Shown here: positions 13,884-28,086 of the stretch, piece by piece | How positions within the stretch are numbered: position 1 is the stretch's first letter | Layout: each line of letters begins with the position of its first letter | NCBI GenBank assembly: GCA_019155185.1 | Contig: CM032817.1 | Span: 8,514,034 to 8,578,033 of the forward strand | Source of the DNA: Beaufortia kweichowensis | Lineage: Eukaryota > Chordata > Actinopteri > Cypriniformes > Gastromyzontidae | Direction of reading: 5' to 3' | Length of the DNA stretch: 64,000 nucleotides | The notes under the pieces: generated by a model | Seen by the model: only the letters and a program-made list of their open reading frames with translations | Databases searched by the model: none | Told to the model about the DNA's origin: nothing | Made by a program: the position numbers and the translations under genes

Positions 13884-16604
13884 ATTATACCTGTGAAGAA
13901 TGTCCCGAATTTAAGCGCATAAATTCTCCTAATGGCAGGATTAGAGAGGCATTTCACGCATGGATGTTTTCAAACTGCGTTCTTCTCATGCCGCCACTGC
14001 TAAATTTGGGGTGCCACACAAATAGCTTGTGAATGCTAATGTGCGTTCCACTTTGAAAAGAAGCTTACATGTCATGCGCCCTCAGAATAACACCAATGTT
14101 ATCTTACTTTTTCTTTTTAAAGTGAAAAGCTTGGAAGAAAATATTGTGGATGGAAAAACAGCTTAAAAAAAGTCCCTGAACTGCTGTGTAGGTATTTTTA
14201 TGTGCTTTTCCTGAACCAATTAAGAAGTCTATAAGAGAAGAACCATACAGCCATCTTTATAGTCCACCTAACAAGATTATTATCGGCCAGTTAAACAAAG
14301 GAAATCATATTATTGTTTTTTAAAAGATGGTATCTTGGTCATCACTTCTATACTTTAACGTCACAAAAGAACTTGCTTTCAGAGGTTTAAGCCGCTGGCA
14401 TGCAGTTGGTCTCCATTATAATGGCCCAAATGTTTTCCACTGCAGGACGAATCATCATCTCCATCATCACCCACATCTGGCTCAGCAGTCTTACCCGAGG
14501 GAGAGAAACATTACACCGTACAAGCTTATTATCCCCCTATAACAAACGTCCTCTGTTCTCACTCCTCGTTATGCAAACGGTTTACTCACCTGCGGACATT
14601 CTCTCCATTTGGTTTCATTATGAAAGAAGGTTTATCAGCTTGCGGCCCTATTTTTACTGGGTAATGGCTTGGAAAAAACACAGATGCATACTCTTCTGCG
14701 AGAGGATAAGAGAAAACAATTTCACCGGCAATCATTCTGTTATCTCATCGTGTCTTTCTGACTCAGGTAAAACACTGTGGGAAATAATTTATGCCCGTGT
14801 TGATGTATGGGTGGTGTTCATACATTTAATAGCAAGAGCTCAACACACTAGATGGACAATATGCAATTGTTTAATGAGCTTGTTTGTGTTTCCCAGAAGA
14901 TAAGGTTTTGTCATTGGAGTTTTGAGATGTACAAGGGTGCTGCCATTATTCTGTCACCATAATTGTGTCTCATAAACTTAATTTATCAGGATCATATTTG
15001 AACTTGATGAACAATTTGTTTCCATTGAGACACAACATAAATTGCTACATCAGCTCAAAATCATACTAATTTTCTCTCAAATGTAGCTTTGCCATTTTTA
15101 ACCTTGTATAAAAAGATTCTGAGTGACGCATACACAATTATATGAGCAATTTAATCCAATTTTATTATATTTTCTAAGAGCACTAGTGGCTAATTAAAAG
15201 TATATATCCATGCCTCCATCCTCCATCATCTCAGTTTTTGTTTACAAGTGCACTGATGATGTGTATAGTCTCATTCTCTCGCCCTCTCTCTCTCCATCAG
15301 AAGCAAATGAATGGAGAATAAATCAACACAGACAAGCAGCAGCAATTGAAGCGATCCCATGAGCACCCTGCTCAAACGTTCACACACGGCATGTAAACAC
15401 AGAAAACACATCCTCAAATGAGCGAGAGCCTTTCCATCACACCGGCTTAATGACAGAGAGTTTCCATTGAACAGCTAATAAATATACAAACTCTACTATT
15501 TACAAAAGACAAGTTTCCTCACAGATTCTGATATACAGTATGATTTTTATTGATTTAGCCAATCAGCAGCCCCATCACACAGCAGTGAAACGCACAACGT
15601 CTTATGTTTCCGGGACGTTACAGCGAGAAGCTTTGATTTCTCTGATTACGATGCCTAAAAGCAGAAGAAAGCCTATTTGAATTAGAGTTTGATATACCAA
15701 ATGTCAAGGCTGAGAAAAAGAGGCAAAAACTTCTATAAATATGCCAACGGCTACGAAGGCACAGCAGTATCACAAATTTAATTACAAAGAACATTTGTGT
15801 GTACTTCAAACGCCGGCCGCTTTCCGCTGCAATTAAGTGCCAACTCGTAGTTTCGGGCCAGTGCTGTTCAGTTTTACAGAATCACAGTTTTATACCGCAA
15901 GGCTTTGCTTTAGCCAAAATAAAAACGTTGCGGCGAGCCACAAACAAACATCACTCTAATTAGCGATCATCAAAAAGTGACAAACTTCTGTTTATTGACT
16001 CATGGCAACTCTTTTTGCACTGAATCTCATAAAGAAGTTTTTTTCTCATTTTTCTTTCTTCTGCTCTATCTGTGTTATGCACACTAGGGGGAAGATACTA
16101 AATTGGCCGGTGTTTGTTTTAGGAGTTCAGGGGGTATGCTCAGTTCTGGTCCGTGGCCCGTTTCCTGCATTCGGAGTTCCAGCTTTACACCTGCCGGCTC
16201 AGGAGGAAATCCTACCTGCCTGGTGGCTTCGTGGGCCACTTCCTGTGGTTGAAGTCATTATCTTTTCCCTGTGGTGAACTTTTAATTCAGTACAGTTCAC
16301 CGCAGGGAGAACCCAATTATTGCAGAAATGAGCTTACAGAACGTTTGGCTGCGGTCATAATTCAGGGTTAAGTCTGACACAACAAGCTGCTGCGGAAACC
16401 TCATGATGCATTTAAATCAGAAAGATCTAGTCTACACATCCCTTTGTTTGTTTATTAAATATTTTGGCCAATTTGTCAAAAAGCAAGGGACAATCTACAG
16501 TCAAGTTACTCGTAGTTATTGCAACAGAACAGCAAGATAACATTATTTGATTATTTGCCAAATAAGCTCAAATCAATTTTCCATGTGTATGTAAATCATT
16601 GCAA
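13884..16604. other. Non-coding region with one long open stretch
   Basis: It includes 14400-14903, the longest open frame of the window outside microsatellites (167 codons, plus strand). Its translation has no domain I recognise, no typical start context and no similarity among its parts, so I treat it as non-coding. A GC-richer island lies at 16110-16320 with a short hairpin (18-base arms, 16263-16280 and 16294-16311). Otherwise nothing is supported. Confidence 0.45.
14590..14695 (-). other. Weak candidate exon (splice-bordered open frame)
   Basis: On the minus strand a pyrimidine-rich acceptor (TTTTCTCTTATCCTCTCGCAG) is followed by 106 bases that are open in one frame, and then by a consensus donor CAG|GTGAGT. 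The frame covers 34 codons, beginning EYASVFFPSHYP after two bases and ending near GENVR. I do not recognise the peptide. A 106-base stretch open in one of three frames is not rare by chance, and good-looking splice sites occur by chance in 64 kb. It also overlaps the plus-strand open frame at 14400-14903, so at most one of the two could be meaningful. Confidence 0.2.
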
Positions 16605-16908
16605 TATGTGACCCTGCCTGTGAAGGCGACTGAGATTAGGAGCATCGAAGTCATACTTACTGTATAAATAGATGTTGAGATCAAATATCAAAAAATATAT
16701 GTATTAATTATTTTGCATAAATAAATACAGAAAGTTGGCTTCCTAAACATTGATTTTCATCTTTGATATGGTCTTACTCAGTCAGTATTACAGGTATCAA
16801 GGTTATATTTTCACATAATATTCTTTACAACATGCAAGATCAGTTTATGTATAAAACAGTAAATCATAAAAACAGACTTTAGCAAGGTTTTCACAGACAG
16901 GGTCAAAT
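16605..16908. mobile_element. Non-autonomous DNA element with TGACCCTG(C/T)CTGTGAA ends
   Basis: The left end reads ATGTGACCCTGCCTGTGAAG. The right end, reverse-complemented, reads ATTTGACCCTGTCTGTGAAA. This gives an inverted repeat of roughly 20 bases with few mismatches, spanning about 304 bp. Short ATAT strings border both sides, possibly part of a target duplication. The interior is AT-rich with no open frame of note. I recall TGTGACCCTGCCTGTGAAA as a dispersed motif in cyprinid genomes, but I cannot name the superfamily. Confidence 0.65.
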
Positions 16909-19064
16909 ATCTAAGAAGTCATAGAATAAACATAAAAACATGAACCAAAACATGCAACTGTCTAATCACAATCAAGTATTGCAGAAAGCTGTGTAACACT
17001 CTGGATCCATCACTCTCCAGTTTGTTCTCACTTTCTCACCTCAATACACACTTGCAAACACCTCTGTGCTTTCACATGCACGCACACACACGGTCGTTCA
17101 GAGCCACCTAGCCAAGCAGCCGAGCACAAACACAGCCGCTGGCGGAGTCTCACATCTTAACTGTGTTCTCTAGTGAGCGAGCCTGGATCCTTCTCACAGC
17201 GCCCGGCCAGGCTATCATACAGTTGGCATGCAAAAGATAGCCTACTCCCCGGAGGCTGAGACTGACCTCTGTCAGAATATAAAATAATGAAGCCAGATTG
17301 GAAACAAAAATGAGAACAACTGCCGCATAAGCACTACTGCTCTCGGAGCAAAGCTTTTACTACTGTGTGCATACTGATGAGAGAGAAAGTGCTAAACATT
17401 AACACCTAGTAGACAGAAAAACAACATGCACATTCTCACTCTTTGGTTTGACTGCTCGATCTAAACAAAAGTCTGATTCCACCTGCTCCTCACATGTCAT
17501 GAACACGCCAATCATCATCATTAACGGTTTACTTTAATGCCAAACGAGTCACTTCAAATTAATATCCTGCTGCCTCAGCGATGCTTCAAAACAACTCCAA
17601 AGATAGACAAGATCAGCATAAATATTTTTTCTAACTAGCGACTTCTTCACACAGTGTCACGCTATGGCACTTTGAGATTGTTTAGCTGTGAATACATAAA
17701 TCATCTAACCAATAAATGAACTCAAATTGTCACTCTGTATAAAGAAAGAACGCAACCTGGAGCATCAAGACTTCTCATGAGGAACATCGCAAGATTATCC
17801 ATTATCCATGTCTGACCAACTTTAATAAATCAACCATCCATTTCACTTAACATAAGAGGATTTGGTGCTTTGAGAACATAAAACAAGCCACTGTATAGAG
17901 AATAAAATGTAGTGGCAAAAGTTAACATTACCTAAAACACAATGAATTAACATCAACAATTATACTGACATGAATTAAAATGAACAAAACTGAATAAACG
18001 CTGAAAACAATGCTGTCATGTGTTTCATCATCTTACACTGCTTGTCAATCTGCACAAGTTGCTTTTGGAAGTTTTCTTCAATATTTCTTCAGTAATAACC
18101 ACTGTAATCCAGGGATCAGTGCTGTGTGAGATAATATAGCGTTTGACAAATAGCAGGTAAAATAACTAAATAGCTATGATCCCTTGTTTATCTATTCTCG
18201 AGTCAACGGTGACAGGCGTTGTGAAACGTATGACAGTCAAATTTAATAAGCTGTAAATAATTTCTTGTCGCTCTGCTAAAGAGAACGTAGAGCAAAACTG
18301 AAGTGTGTAAATATTACACTGAAGACAGAAGTCTTCAGCTTAAGTCTAAAGCATAAGAGACTGATAACTCCGATAGAGAAATATAAAATGAAACTATCAT
18401 CAACATAAAATGTTATTGTATTAAATATGAGTATAATTGAATAAGGGATATATAATTATCTTTATTCACAAGTATAAATTGTAATTCTGCACAGGCAGAT
18501 CATACGAGCAAGCAAGCGGAGGTTTCTTTCGTCAACCTTCAGAGCGAGTACAGCTGTATCAATTCCTTTTTGTCTGAAGATATTAAATGAACAGAGCTGT
18601 TCAGAGGCGCTGAAATAGGAACACGGACACAAATCTCCAGAGTAGCCAGTTTGGACCGCGAGGCTGAGCAGATGGGCATTTTATACCTGCGAGTGGTGAC
18701 AAGACACAAGACACGAAATGGAAACAGAGGCTGTCGCTGTAGTACAAATAGCATTGCGGTGTGTGATTTTACTGCAGACAGGTCTGAGCTTTCTGCAGTG
18801 TCTCACGGCAAAGGCTTGGATTCATCCTACTTTCCGAACACACACTACCTGTCACAGTTGAAGGTGTGTACACGAGAGCGAAGTCTGTTGGGAGAACGAA
18901 CTTCGTTAAAATTGCATTTTCTCTCAATGTATTATGGGTAGAACAGGAGTTCAAAGAGGAGTTCAAATGAGGTTGACCTAAGCACAGCATAAGTTCAAGT
19001 TCAAGATCCACCCCTCTATGTACATACACAATACGAGAAAAAAAAGAGAAAGAGCGAAAGAGGT
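16909..19064. other. Non-coding DNA, no supported gene
   Basis: The stretch 18640-18900 is GC-richer and open in several frames (up to 96 codons), but no translation is recognisable. The remainder is AT-rich. Confidence 0.5.
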
Positions 19065-19132
19065 CACATGGAGTTCAAAAGACACAAGAGTGAGTAAATG
19101 ACAATTTATTTCCGAGTGTCCCTTTAAATTGT
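19065..19132 (+). repeat. Fragment of common cyprinid short element (tail)
   Basis: ACAAGAGTGAGTAAATGACA followed by TTTCCGAGTGTCCCTTTAAA resembles the end of the dispersed fish element whose typical form is 'ATGAGGGTGAGTAAATGATGACAG ... GGGTGAACT(A/G)TCCCTTTAA'. The head is missing or too diverged to see. The assignment is from memory of that repeat. Confidence 0.5.
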
Positions 19133-22100
19133 CTCTTCGGTTCCTGAACTCAATCATTGAGAATGGCTCAAATCATCAACTACAAGGCCATCTACAAAGT
19201 CCACATGACGGAACAAGGTTCAGCTAGTCTAGCCACAATGTGTCTGCATCTATGCATGTGTGTGAGAGAGAGAAAAAGACATTTTTAGCACAGAAGTGCT
19301 ATTCTTAGCCATAGGTGTGTTAGTAGGTCGCCTGTGTGTATCTACTAAACGCATGCAGCCGCACGATAGCAAACAACTGCTGCAAAGCTCAAACCTCTAT
19401 AGACAGCATTACCTGTGATTACACAAACAAACACACAGCTGTAATGTTTGCAAAAGCAAAGGAAAACAAATAGGCTAATAATTGGAGAATATAGAACAGG
19501 ACCATTGGGGCGATGACACAAATGTGAAATATTGATTTTTTTTTAGATCATTTAACACTCAGACTACATGCATATGCACACGCACACAGGATTAGATGCG
19601 TCTTTAAAGAGTAAAAGAAACTAAATCAAATTTTAAAAAATGTTCATAATAAAATGAACTCACTACCCCAAATTGTGTTCGTATACAAAGCGTACATCTG
19701 TGATGCTAACGTAAGAACATTGTATTTCTGTAAAATGTTGTCTAGCTGTGATCTTCACTGAGAACCAAATAATACAATAAAGATTTAAAAAACTATAGAC
19801 CTGTAGAATTTGACGAGTTATTATTTTGCTGGCATGTTACTTGTCGGCACACATTTTGTTTATAAACTGCCATTTTATGCTGGAGCTTTGTTCCATTTTC
19901 CTTTCATTTAATTTCTCATACTAAGTCACAATAAAAAGGCATACTTGGATTCAGTCCCAGCAAATATTGTGCATTGTTGGAGGTTTGCGCCAGCGTTTGG
20001 CTGGCTGTTGCGTTGCACCGGTCTGCACTGTTTACCCTGCCCGATGCCCGCCGTGTGACTGTGTTTTGGACAGCGGCATTTCGTGCCGCCGCACTCACCG
20101 CCTGAGGTCCAGCCATGTGGGTTCTTGGCTGGTTTCCTTCAGTTCTGTTTTTAAGTGTTTTGTGTATGATTCAATTAGAAAGTTTTCAGTTCTACTTAAT
20201 GTCTTAAACGTTACTACATGAAAATAACTAGTTTTACTTGGATACTATCTCAATACTTTTCAAGTACTGTATATGCTATAAAAACTAGCCACACTAATAT
20301 TCCTGCTGTACTGTATGCATTATAGTATACATGCACAAAATTGCTAAGAAAAGACATACTAAGGAAGAATCCCATCAGGATATGAACCAGTAATGCATGA
20401 ACAGTGTTTCCTAATTACAGTCACAGTTTGACCTTCCTCTGCTGACCACCATCATTCATCCATTCATCCACATCCACAAAAAACTGTGTTTTCATTACAA
20501 AGCCAGGGAAGAGAAACATGTTGAGGAATTAATTATACAGTAAACAATAGAGAAAAGTTTGGTAAAGATTGAGAGAGAATAGACTTGGGAAAAGACAAGT
20601 TCTCAGTTGTTTTATGGCAGCAGGTTAGTACTGCTGTGTTTTGGCATTAGTTGTTGAAAGCAGAACGCACTTCCTGCGCAGACACCAGAGTTTCCTGCAG
20701 AGTTTGTTATTCCACACTCATACATCAGTACAAACACACAAAAAAATACACCCAGTACCCAACAGAACACAATCTTTAATAGTTTTGCTAAATAATTCTT
20801 CTCTTAATCACCGTCACTATTTAAACTCATCATATTTCATCAAAACACAAAATGTAATATCCGACTGAGTACATTATGACTTGCTTAACCAGCATAATAC
20901 AACACCCAAGAGTTTTGGCTTAAATGTATACATACAATAATGCTGACAAATTTGCAAACATACTCCACTACTTTTACACTTTGGTCTGTCAATCACATTC
21001 TATCTGAGCAGTCAAAAAAACAATGCATTTCACCCAGAACGTGTAGACCATGCTGGGATTGCTATAAAGAGCATGATTTAGCTTTTTTCAGCCCTCCATT
21101 TCTCTTCGCCTGTTCCGCGTTTGCCCTCAGAGACATTGATGAAATGCTGATGAAAGGTTTCTAAAATGATTTGGATTGATTCGCTCTCTTCTATTGAATG
21201 TGATCATTTATCATTCACTCCTCACTAAAGCACTGAACCAGCAAACAACTGATGGCACCCCAGAGAACGACGCTTCTCTCTTGAAGACCATCTGATCATG
21301 ATATTCTATTGATTTACCCTGTTGAACCACATCCACATGCCTTTTAAAGTGTTCTCATCATACATTTTATTATTTTTATTGTTGTTTTCTCTTGTTTATT
21401 ATGAGCACTGTTCAATAAAGTTCTTCACAGTGTCATCCTTTTTTTTCCAGCTTGCATTACATTTTGACAGTTTTACAAAACAATGTATGATGAAACTGTA
21501 AATGTCTGACAGTGCAATTCATTGTAAATTGGACATTTTCTGACTTTCTGAAAACTTGTTTTCAGAAGTCTAAAAGATCAATGAAAATCTGATTCCTCAT
21601 GATATTGATTCTTTTAATGTTTAAAAACCACTTTATCATCAGCTCTTCTCCTTTATTCTGTTTTTTCTTTTTGTTATATTCTCTTTTAAAAAAACACAGT
21701 GTTTTTAAATAAAAATAACACTTTACAGACTTGATCTGGTGTTTCATGAATGCTCATCTTCATAGTCGTGACTGGCAAGAAGACATAATGTGCTGTACTA
21801 TTACACACAGGGCAAAGAGAATACAACTCTCACATGACCAGAGGCTTGTCAAAAGCTGCAGTTGTGTTTTGTCAGGGTTCGACAGACAGTAAGATACAGT
21901 ACACAGACAGCTCAGAGCAGGGCTCATGGGCAGCTACTCAGTGAGACACAAACAAAACCTACTGAATCTTCAGACAAAGACCAAGATCAGGGGAGATTTG
22001 TGTTCGTGCTATAGACTGGTCTCTCTGCTTGCCTGATATTTCCACAGCAGCCAACGTTACATTACAGCAAATCTGCCACACGGACACACACGCCAACAAG

Positions 22101-22967
22101 TGTGGGCACGGGTGAATAGACCCTAGTTAAGACAATGGGTATCTAAGGCATGAATGATGCAGTTTTTGTATGATGTGGCATCTTTCACTGTGTCATTTGC
22201 CACTGCCAAGAACTACAGAAAAAAAACACAAACACAAAAGTAGGCTGGCTATAAAAACAAGCATAAAAGAGCTTCTACTCTTACGCCTGTGGCTACATAC
22301 CAGGCTGGGGAAAAATTCAGAATTGGGAAATTAGGAAATTGCAAATAAATAATACAAATCTCTATGAATTGCTGCAATCCATAACTTTTCCCTCTATATT
22401 GAAATCTGTGTTTGAAAAATAAAATTGCAGGTTACTTTCACATACTTACAGTATCTTTACATAGGTTTAAGTCAAATCATGATAATCTGCCATTTCCTGC
22501 AAAATGTGTACTCATGTGTAAACTGCAAAGGCAAAAAGACGTACTGTTTTGCACACTGAGCAAATATTTCAGTCTTTGTTATGCTACTTCAATACAAAAA
22601 AAGTGCTAATAAATAGCTGTCAAGGGGATTTAATGCTGAGTTTACTGTGGCTAAAATCTTGCACCTGCTTACGTGGGAAGCACAAATATTATAATTTGTT
22701 GTTACAGGAAGCAAAATAATCACAAGGCCTTTTGCATGCTACTTGCATGTGTGGTGTAAATGGGCAGATTACACTACAAATAAATCTAAAGCTGAACCTT
22801 AGTGCCCTCGCTGCACCGGGTGTAACGCACATCGCAATGAATCACAGAGAAAGTAAATGAGAAAGACGCGTTGAAGTTATCAGAGGGGAGTTTAATTATC
22901 TGACTCTGCCTGTCAGCATGGAGACGAATGCATGTGGACTGATAAGCAGAATCACAGAGGACTTTTT

Positions 22968-22970
<3 letters not shown>
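19133..22970. other. Non-coding DNA, no supported gene
   Basis: A GC-richer patch at 19970-20130 is open on both strands (66-84 codons), but neither translation is recognisable. The sequence contains scattered A-rich and T-rich runs and no paired element ends that I could find. Confidence 0.5.

Positions 22971-23019
<49 letters not shown>
22971..23019 (+). repeat. (TC)n microsatellite
   Basis: An uninterrupted TC run of 49 bases. It explains the Ser-Leu and Glu-Arg stretches in the overlapping frames. Confidence 0.98.
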
Positions 23020-23022
<3 letters not shown>

Positions 23023-26000
23023 CTGACAGTGTCATCGGCGTGTCTGTGTACGTGTGTGCTGGCCTCCAGAGATGTAAACATAAAGAGTACATCTGTTATT
23101 TCCCAGTCCCACTGAGACGCCACCGCAGGGGCCCAATACAGCCAAATACACCCCCTATTTAAAAAACAAACACACACTTATGTACATCACAATGAATCTT
23201 ATTTTAATAATAAATACTGAACGATTAAAAATGTAAATAAAATAAATTAAAATTAGCATAATATATTTCTGTGCCAGAATGCTTGAACATACAATAGGAT
23301 AACTATTTAAACATTAAAAGTATGTTTGTGGGCAATTACACACTTTTTGATTTAAAGTGTTAAAAGAGAGTTCATAATTTTGTTATAGGCTTCTAATGTG
23401 ATCAAAGAGAAAATTAATTCCCGAAATTAATAAGAGAAACAGAGGAGAGTCAAACGACGGTCTGTAATTAAACTCTGTCATAACACAGCAGACAAATTCA
23501 ATTACACATCTCGTAATGGATCTGACGAAATGTGGAGAAATCAGCAAGTTATTGAAACAGACGACCTTTAAAGACTCAAGACGTACCATTTTGTTTGAGG
23601 TTGTCACACTGTCACTTCCTATTAAAGACACACACTGTATACACACTGCAGACTTTATAAACCTTTGCTTTAATATGCTTTATATGCTACACGACTCTGA
23701 CACCTGAAGTGACTCTCTACAGGATCATCTGAATATACGACAACATAACACTCTTCATTCTTTTCATGAATTATTACTGCAATCTAACGTACACAAAAAA
23801 CTTACATTCACAGTCTTGCAGTACTAACGCAATGTTAATTGTGAGCTTTTGTGAATAAGGTACAAGAATCACAAAAACTGTTTTTTCAAGCTGTGTCAAA
23901 AAGATTTAGGCACAAATAGTAACAGAAACTTTGTTGGAGATGGCAAAGGCAAAAACAAGAAAAAAAGATTAAAAAATAAATAAATAACAATAATAATCAC
24001 AAAAGATTAAAAATATAAGACAGAAGAATCTGTAGTTAGATAGAACCTCGCTCTCAGCCAATTTGCCTTTTCTTGCTTTATTTTTATCTATAATAAACCC
24101 AAACCAGCCAGAAACGCGCCGATGTGCAGAAATACAAATTAGGAAACTGGCAGCGGTCGATAGCGTCCCCTTCTCAGAGCACTGGGAGGAAAGCCAGGAG
24201 CCAATGATGGTAAATAAATGAGAAAGACTTTCATAAATTACCGCCTGTATTCATCTACTGCATGATTCACAGTTGCTAAATGCCAGAGATGAGGGTGTTA
24301 ACAAATATGCATTTCAAAATATGTCCCAATTTTCCAAAAGTCCCTGTATTATCCTAAATATGGCCTGGTGCTTAATAGCCGAGAGTTTGTTCCAAGTCGA
24401 TTTGCCTGTACATGGCTAATGTGATGGGGAAAACATGGGTTCAGAATTATATATTTGTTGTGAGTTAAACCAGCTCTGAGGTGCTAAATGTGAAAGGGAA
24501 AGAAAAGGTGCTGTTGTTTGTCAAAGTTTGCTCATTATTAATGGATTTCATAATCCCTTATACACCAGTTTGTTTCCCTGAGGATGAAACTTTGGCAGGT
24601 GTTAAAATCTTATTTCCTGTGATGAAATGGCATACTTACAGTAAGTTGGAACATATGGAAGCTGAAATAACATTTCACGTTCAGGTTGGGGTATGGATAC
24701 GAGTTTGGATAAACTTTAAGTACTCAAAGCTAAAATCCGTTAATCTGAGTTGTCACTTTTAAAGATTAAATTCAGTGCACACAGTTGTCCGTAACATCTG
24801 TTTCCAAATATCTCCTGAAATGGAACGAGTGCTAATATTCCCAAAACCTCAAGACAGAAGAGCCAAAAAATCCAAAGTCATTACTCAGTGACGTGATATT
24901 CGTTTAAATGATTATGGTCTGAATACACAATAGATCCTTTAAATATTTTTTTATCCGCTTCACTTTCCGCAGGAAACTTTATAGTGCTAATACAACAAAC
25001 AAATGTCCATCAGGTGTGTGATTGCTACTTTAGATTATTTTATTCTCAGTCAACCAGAAAGTGTATTTTATGTCTACATACTTATGTATTTTTCCAAATA
25101 AGCAAGATAATGTATAGTCAGCCATCAGTCATCACCACAAAATAAACCTCTACATGGTGATACTGGACCTTATGGCCACACTGGAGTTTACACACCCACG
25201 CTTACCATGGTGAATGAAGATATTTAAGCTGTTATAAATGATAGTAGTTGAGCGAGGGAACCCTGGGGTCTTTTTGGTAAAAGACAAGTCAGCAGAACAG
25301 CGTTCAAGCTTTTAATTGGCTCTGGAGGATAAAGAAACAATTAGAGATGAGAGACGAAGGCCGTTATAAGTGACCTCATTAACAGAGCTGTCGGAGAATC
25401 ACACTGCAGTGTCTAAAACAGCAAAATCTTTTATTACAAACCAACATTGCTGAAATTAACTGCAAATAAATTTAAAAGTGAAAATGTATTTGTATGCCAC
25501 TCCTGAAATTTCAAAGGCTGACATATTCAATATCATACAGCTTCTCTGTATACAATAAAAATGGCTGACAGCACTTAAAACTCCGCATTTAGCTGCGGAC
25601 TGCACGCCGCAAATGTGAAATCTATTTTGGATCAAGCGGATGATGACACAGCTATGGATCTACATCGTGATGTGGCAGCCTCTGGCCCCGCCCCCTTCTT
25701 TCTTTCCAATCTTTTTTCAGAGTTGATGCATCTATTCTGGGCACGCGGGCGTGAAGAGAAGCCCTAATGATCGTAAACACGCTGGAAATCACAGCCCGGC
25801 TCTTCAAAGGTCATATCATTAATCCTGCGACGGCCTAGTATTGTGATCGAAAACACTTTCATACACGTGGAGCACACACACACAATTCTCTCCATTCCAC
25901 AGTTTTTAATCACAATCTCAAATATCATTTTAGTATTAGCGTCAAGAGCGTCATCTTCCCTGTAGGATCTCTACACCAGCTGTCCCTTCATCCCAATATG

Positions 26001-28086
26001 ACGTACACTTTTCCTTCTTGATTCCCAATCTTCTGGTCTTATTGATTTTTCATTTCCACAATCAGTGCTTGTTCGATCAGCGCTGTAATGAGGAACATGA
26101 TTCCAGCACAGACGTAACCACGTCCAGTCCCGAAGGCCTATAAGCCTATGTCTGTTACTATGACTACACGCTCATTATTACAACCTTGTTGAGGTAGACT
26201 ACATACCAATTTAATGGGACATTGCCTGACTCTCAACAACAACTTGACTTTCTGTCTTTCATAAAAACTGGACTTCACATCATGTATTCAATTGGTCAAT
26301 TACACCTGCCTGTCATGTAACCAATCATAATGCAGAAAGAAGATCTGTACATTTCAATCCATTTCAAACACAAGCATTAAAAATTGTTATTGATTATAAA
26401 ACTGTGTCAACTAGAGGGACCACAAAGAAACAACCAGATTCAGTTACTTGTTTAATTAAACTCTGAAATGCAAATGCTTACGTTTTCCTTTGAATCCGGC
26501 CTTCAAAGCCACTATTCGCCTCTCAGGGGTTCAACAAGCCTCTGAGCTAATTTAACAAAATTGATTATACGTTACAAACAAAACCTATAGCAGCTTCATT
26601 TATGAAAGGTCAATAAAATCCAAATACCATGAAAAATCGGCCTTTAAAGCACATAATCAGAGCAAAGCTGTCATCCACGAAGGTCTCTGTTTAAGTACAA
26701 CCAAAGATGAAAAGATTCTCAGTCTCTTTATATTCCTTACAAACGCTGTCTCTTAAACTGACCTTCAGCCTTTTTTATAGTTTGCAGCTAATTGTACATG
26801 CCATCTATTCAGTTATGATGTCCATCACCTCTTGTAAAACATCATGCCTCTAATCATCAATACTGAACTATCTGTGATTACATAGACGAATATAGATGCT
26901 AAATAGATGTTGATGAACACCTAGTGGTAACCATAGCAACAGTAAACTGCTCAAAAGCTTTCCGATAGAATCAGTATTGGATGGAAGGTCAAAGTCAAAA
27001 GTAATGTCACTATTAATCTACTAGACATCTACATATCAAAAATGCAATAAAAATACAAAAAAATAATATTTAAAACATCTAATATAGTTATAGAAACACC
27101 AAGGTATGTTTTGAACACAAACCTCAAAATGTAAAAACTTTGGCCACCCTGAAAATTACTGTATAATTCACACACGGCACAGTCTTAATGAACATCTCCA
27201 ACTCGCATTTTTCCACAGAATAGGAACACGCCACATTCTTCCCCATCACCCGAGGCAAGCCATCGGACATCATAAATAGATGTGCGGCCACGGTCTCTGC
27301 AGTCCTATTCTGAACCGTGACAAGACCGCGTTTCACCAACAGCACGAAATTGCTTTTGCTCCTTTACTGTTGTCAACATCTCTGTGGTAAATACTGATAC
27401 TTTATGAGTGAAAAAGACAGAGAAGCGAAAGAATAAAGAGCTATTGCTATTTTTCATTTCTTTGAGAAGAAAACCGTGTTTCTTCCTATTGTTTTACTGT
27501 TGTGTTCTGACAAGTTGAAGGGAAACAAGATCTTTGGTTGACTGTACATATGTACATGCTTTTAATGATCACATTTTGCCTACTGAAGAGAAACGTGATC
27601 TCAAGAAATGATGATAACGACATTTTAACTTGTACAACTCTCCTGTGAAACACAACTATTTTAAAGAATGTTCTGAAGAATTAAACTAAATGAGGACTAA
27701 CTAGTCCTTGCAATCGATCATGGCCACACAAGTCAATGGTTTTATTTTTTGGCAACTATTCCTTCAAGCACATATCATTTGAAAACATTCTTTAAATTAC
27801 AGGTTTGGTTTCCAAAGATTGATTCTTTTCTTTCCAGCTGTGAACTAAAGTGAAACTAAACACAATGTAGTTTTCAATGTATTGATCATCACGCCACAGA
27901 CAGACTGCCGTAAGTGCTTTTATTTCATGACATCCCTCTTAACCCTTGTCACTAACAGTGAACCTGCTTCTCACATCATTGCTTCAAATTATAAGATTCA
28001 CGTTAGGATTCTCCCTTTGATCAATACACAAGCAAATAGGCTGTGCCATGTCAATGATGATCTCTTTTCTCTGTCCTACTTGGTCC
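23020..28086. other. Long non-coding stretch, no supported gene
   Basis: I see no gene and no complete element in about 5 kb. The stretch 27600-27800 contains strings (AACACAACTATTTTAAAGAA, AAGTCAATGGTTTT) that resemble the interior of the common cyprinid element found at 28087 and 36279. It may therefore be a decayed part of one. The stretch 25580-25810 is slightly GC-richer and free of repeats. Confidence 0.45.

Noticed and set aside
14400..14903. 167-codon plus-strand open frame
   Set aside because: Longest non-repeat frame, but no recognisable domain or start context; such length is expected once or so by chance in this much sequence. Kept only as context for the overlapping minus-strand candidate exon.
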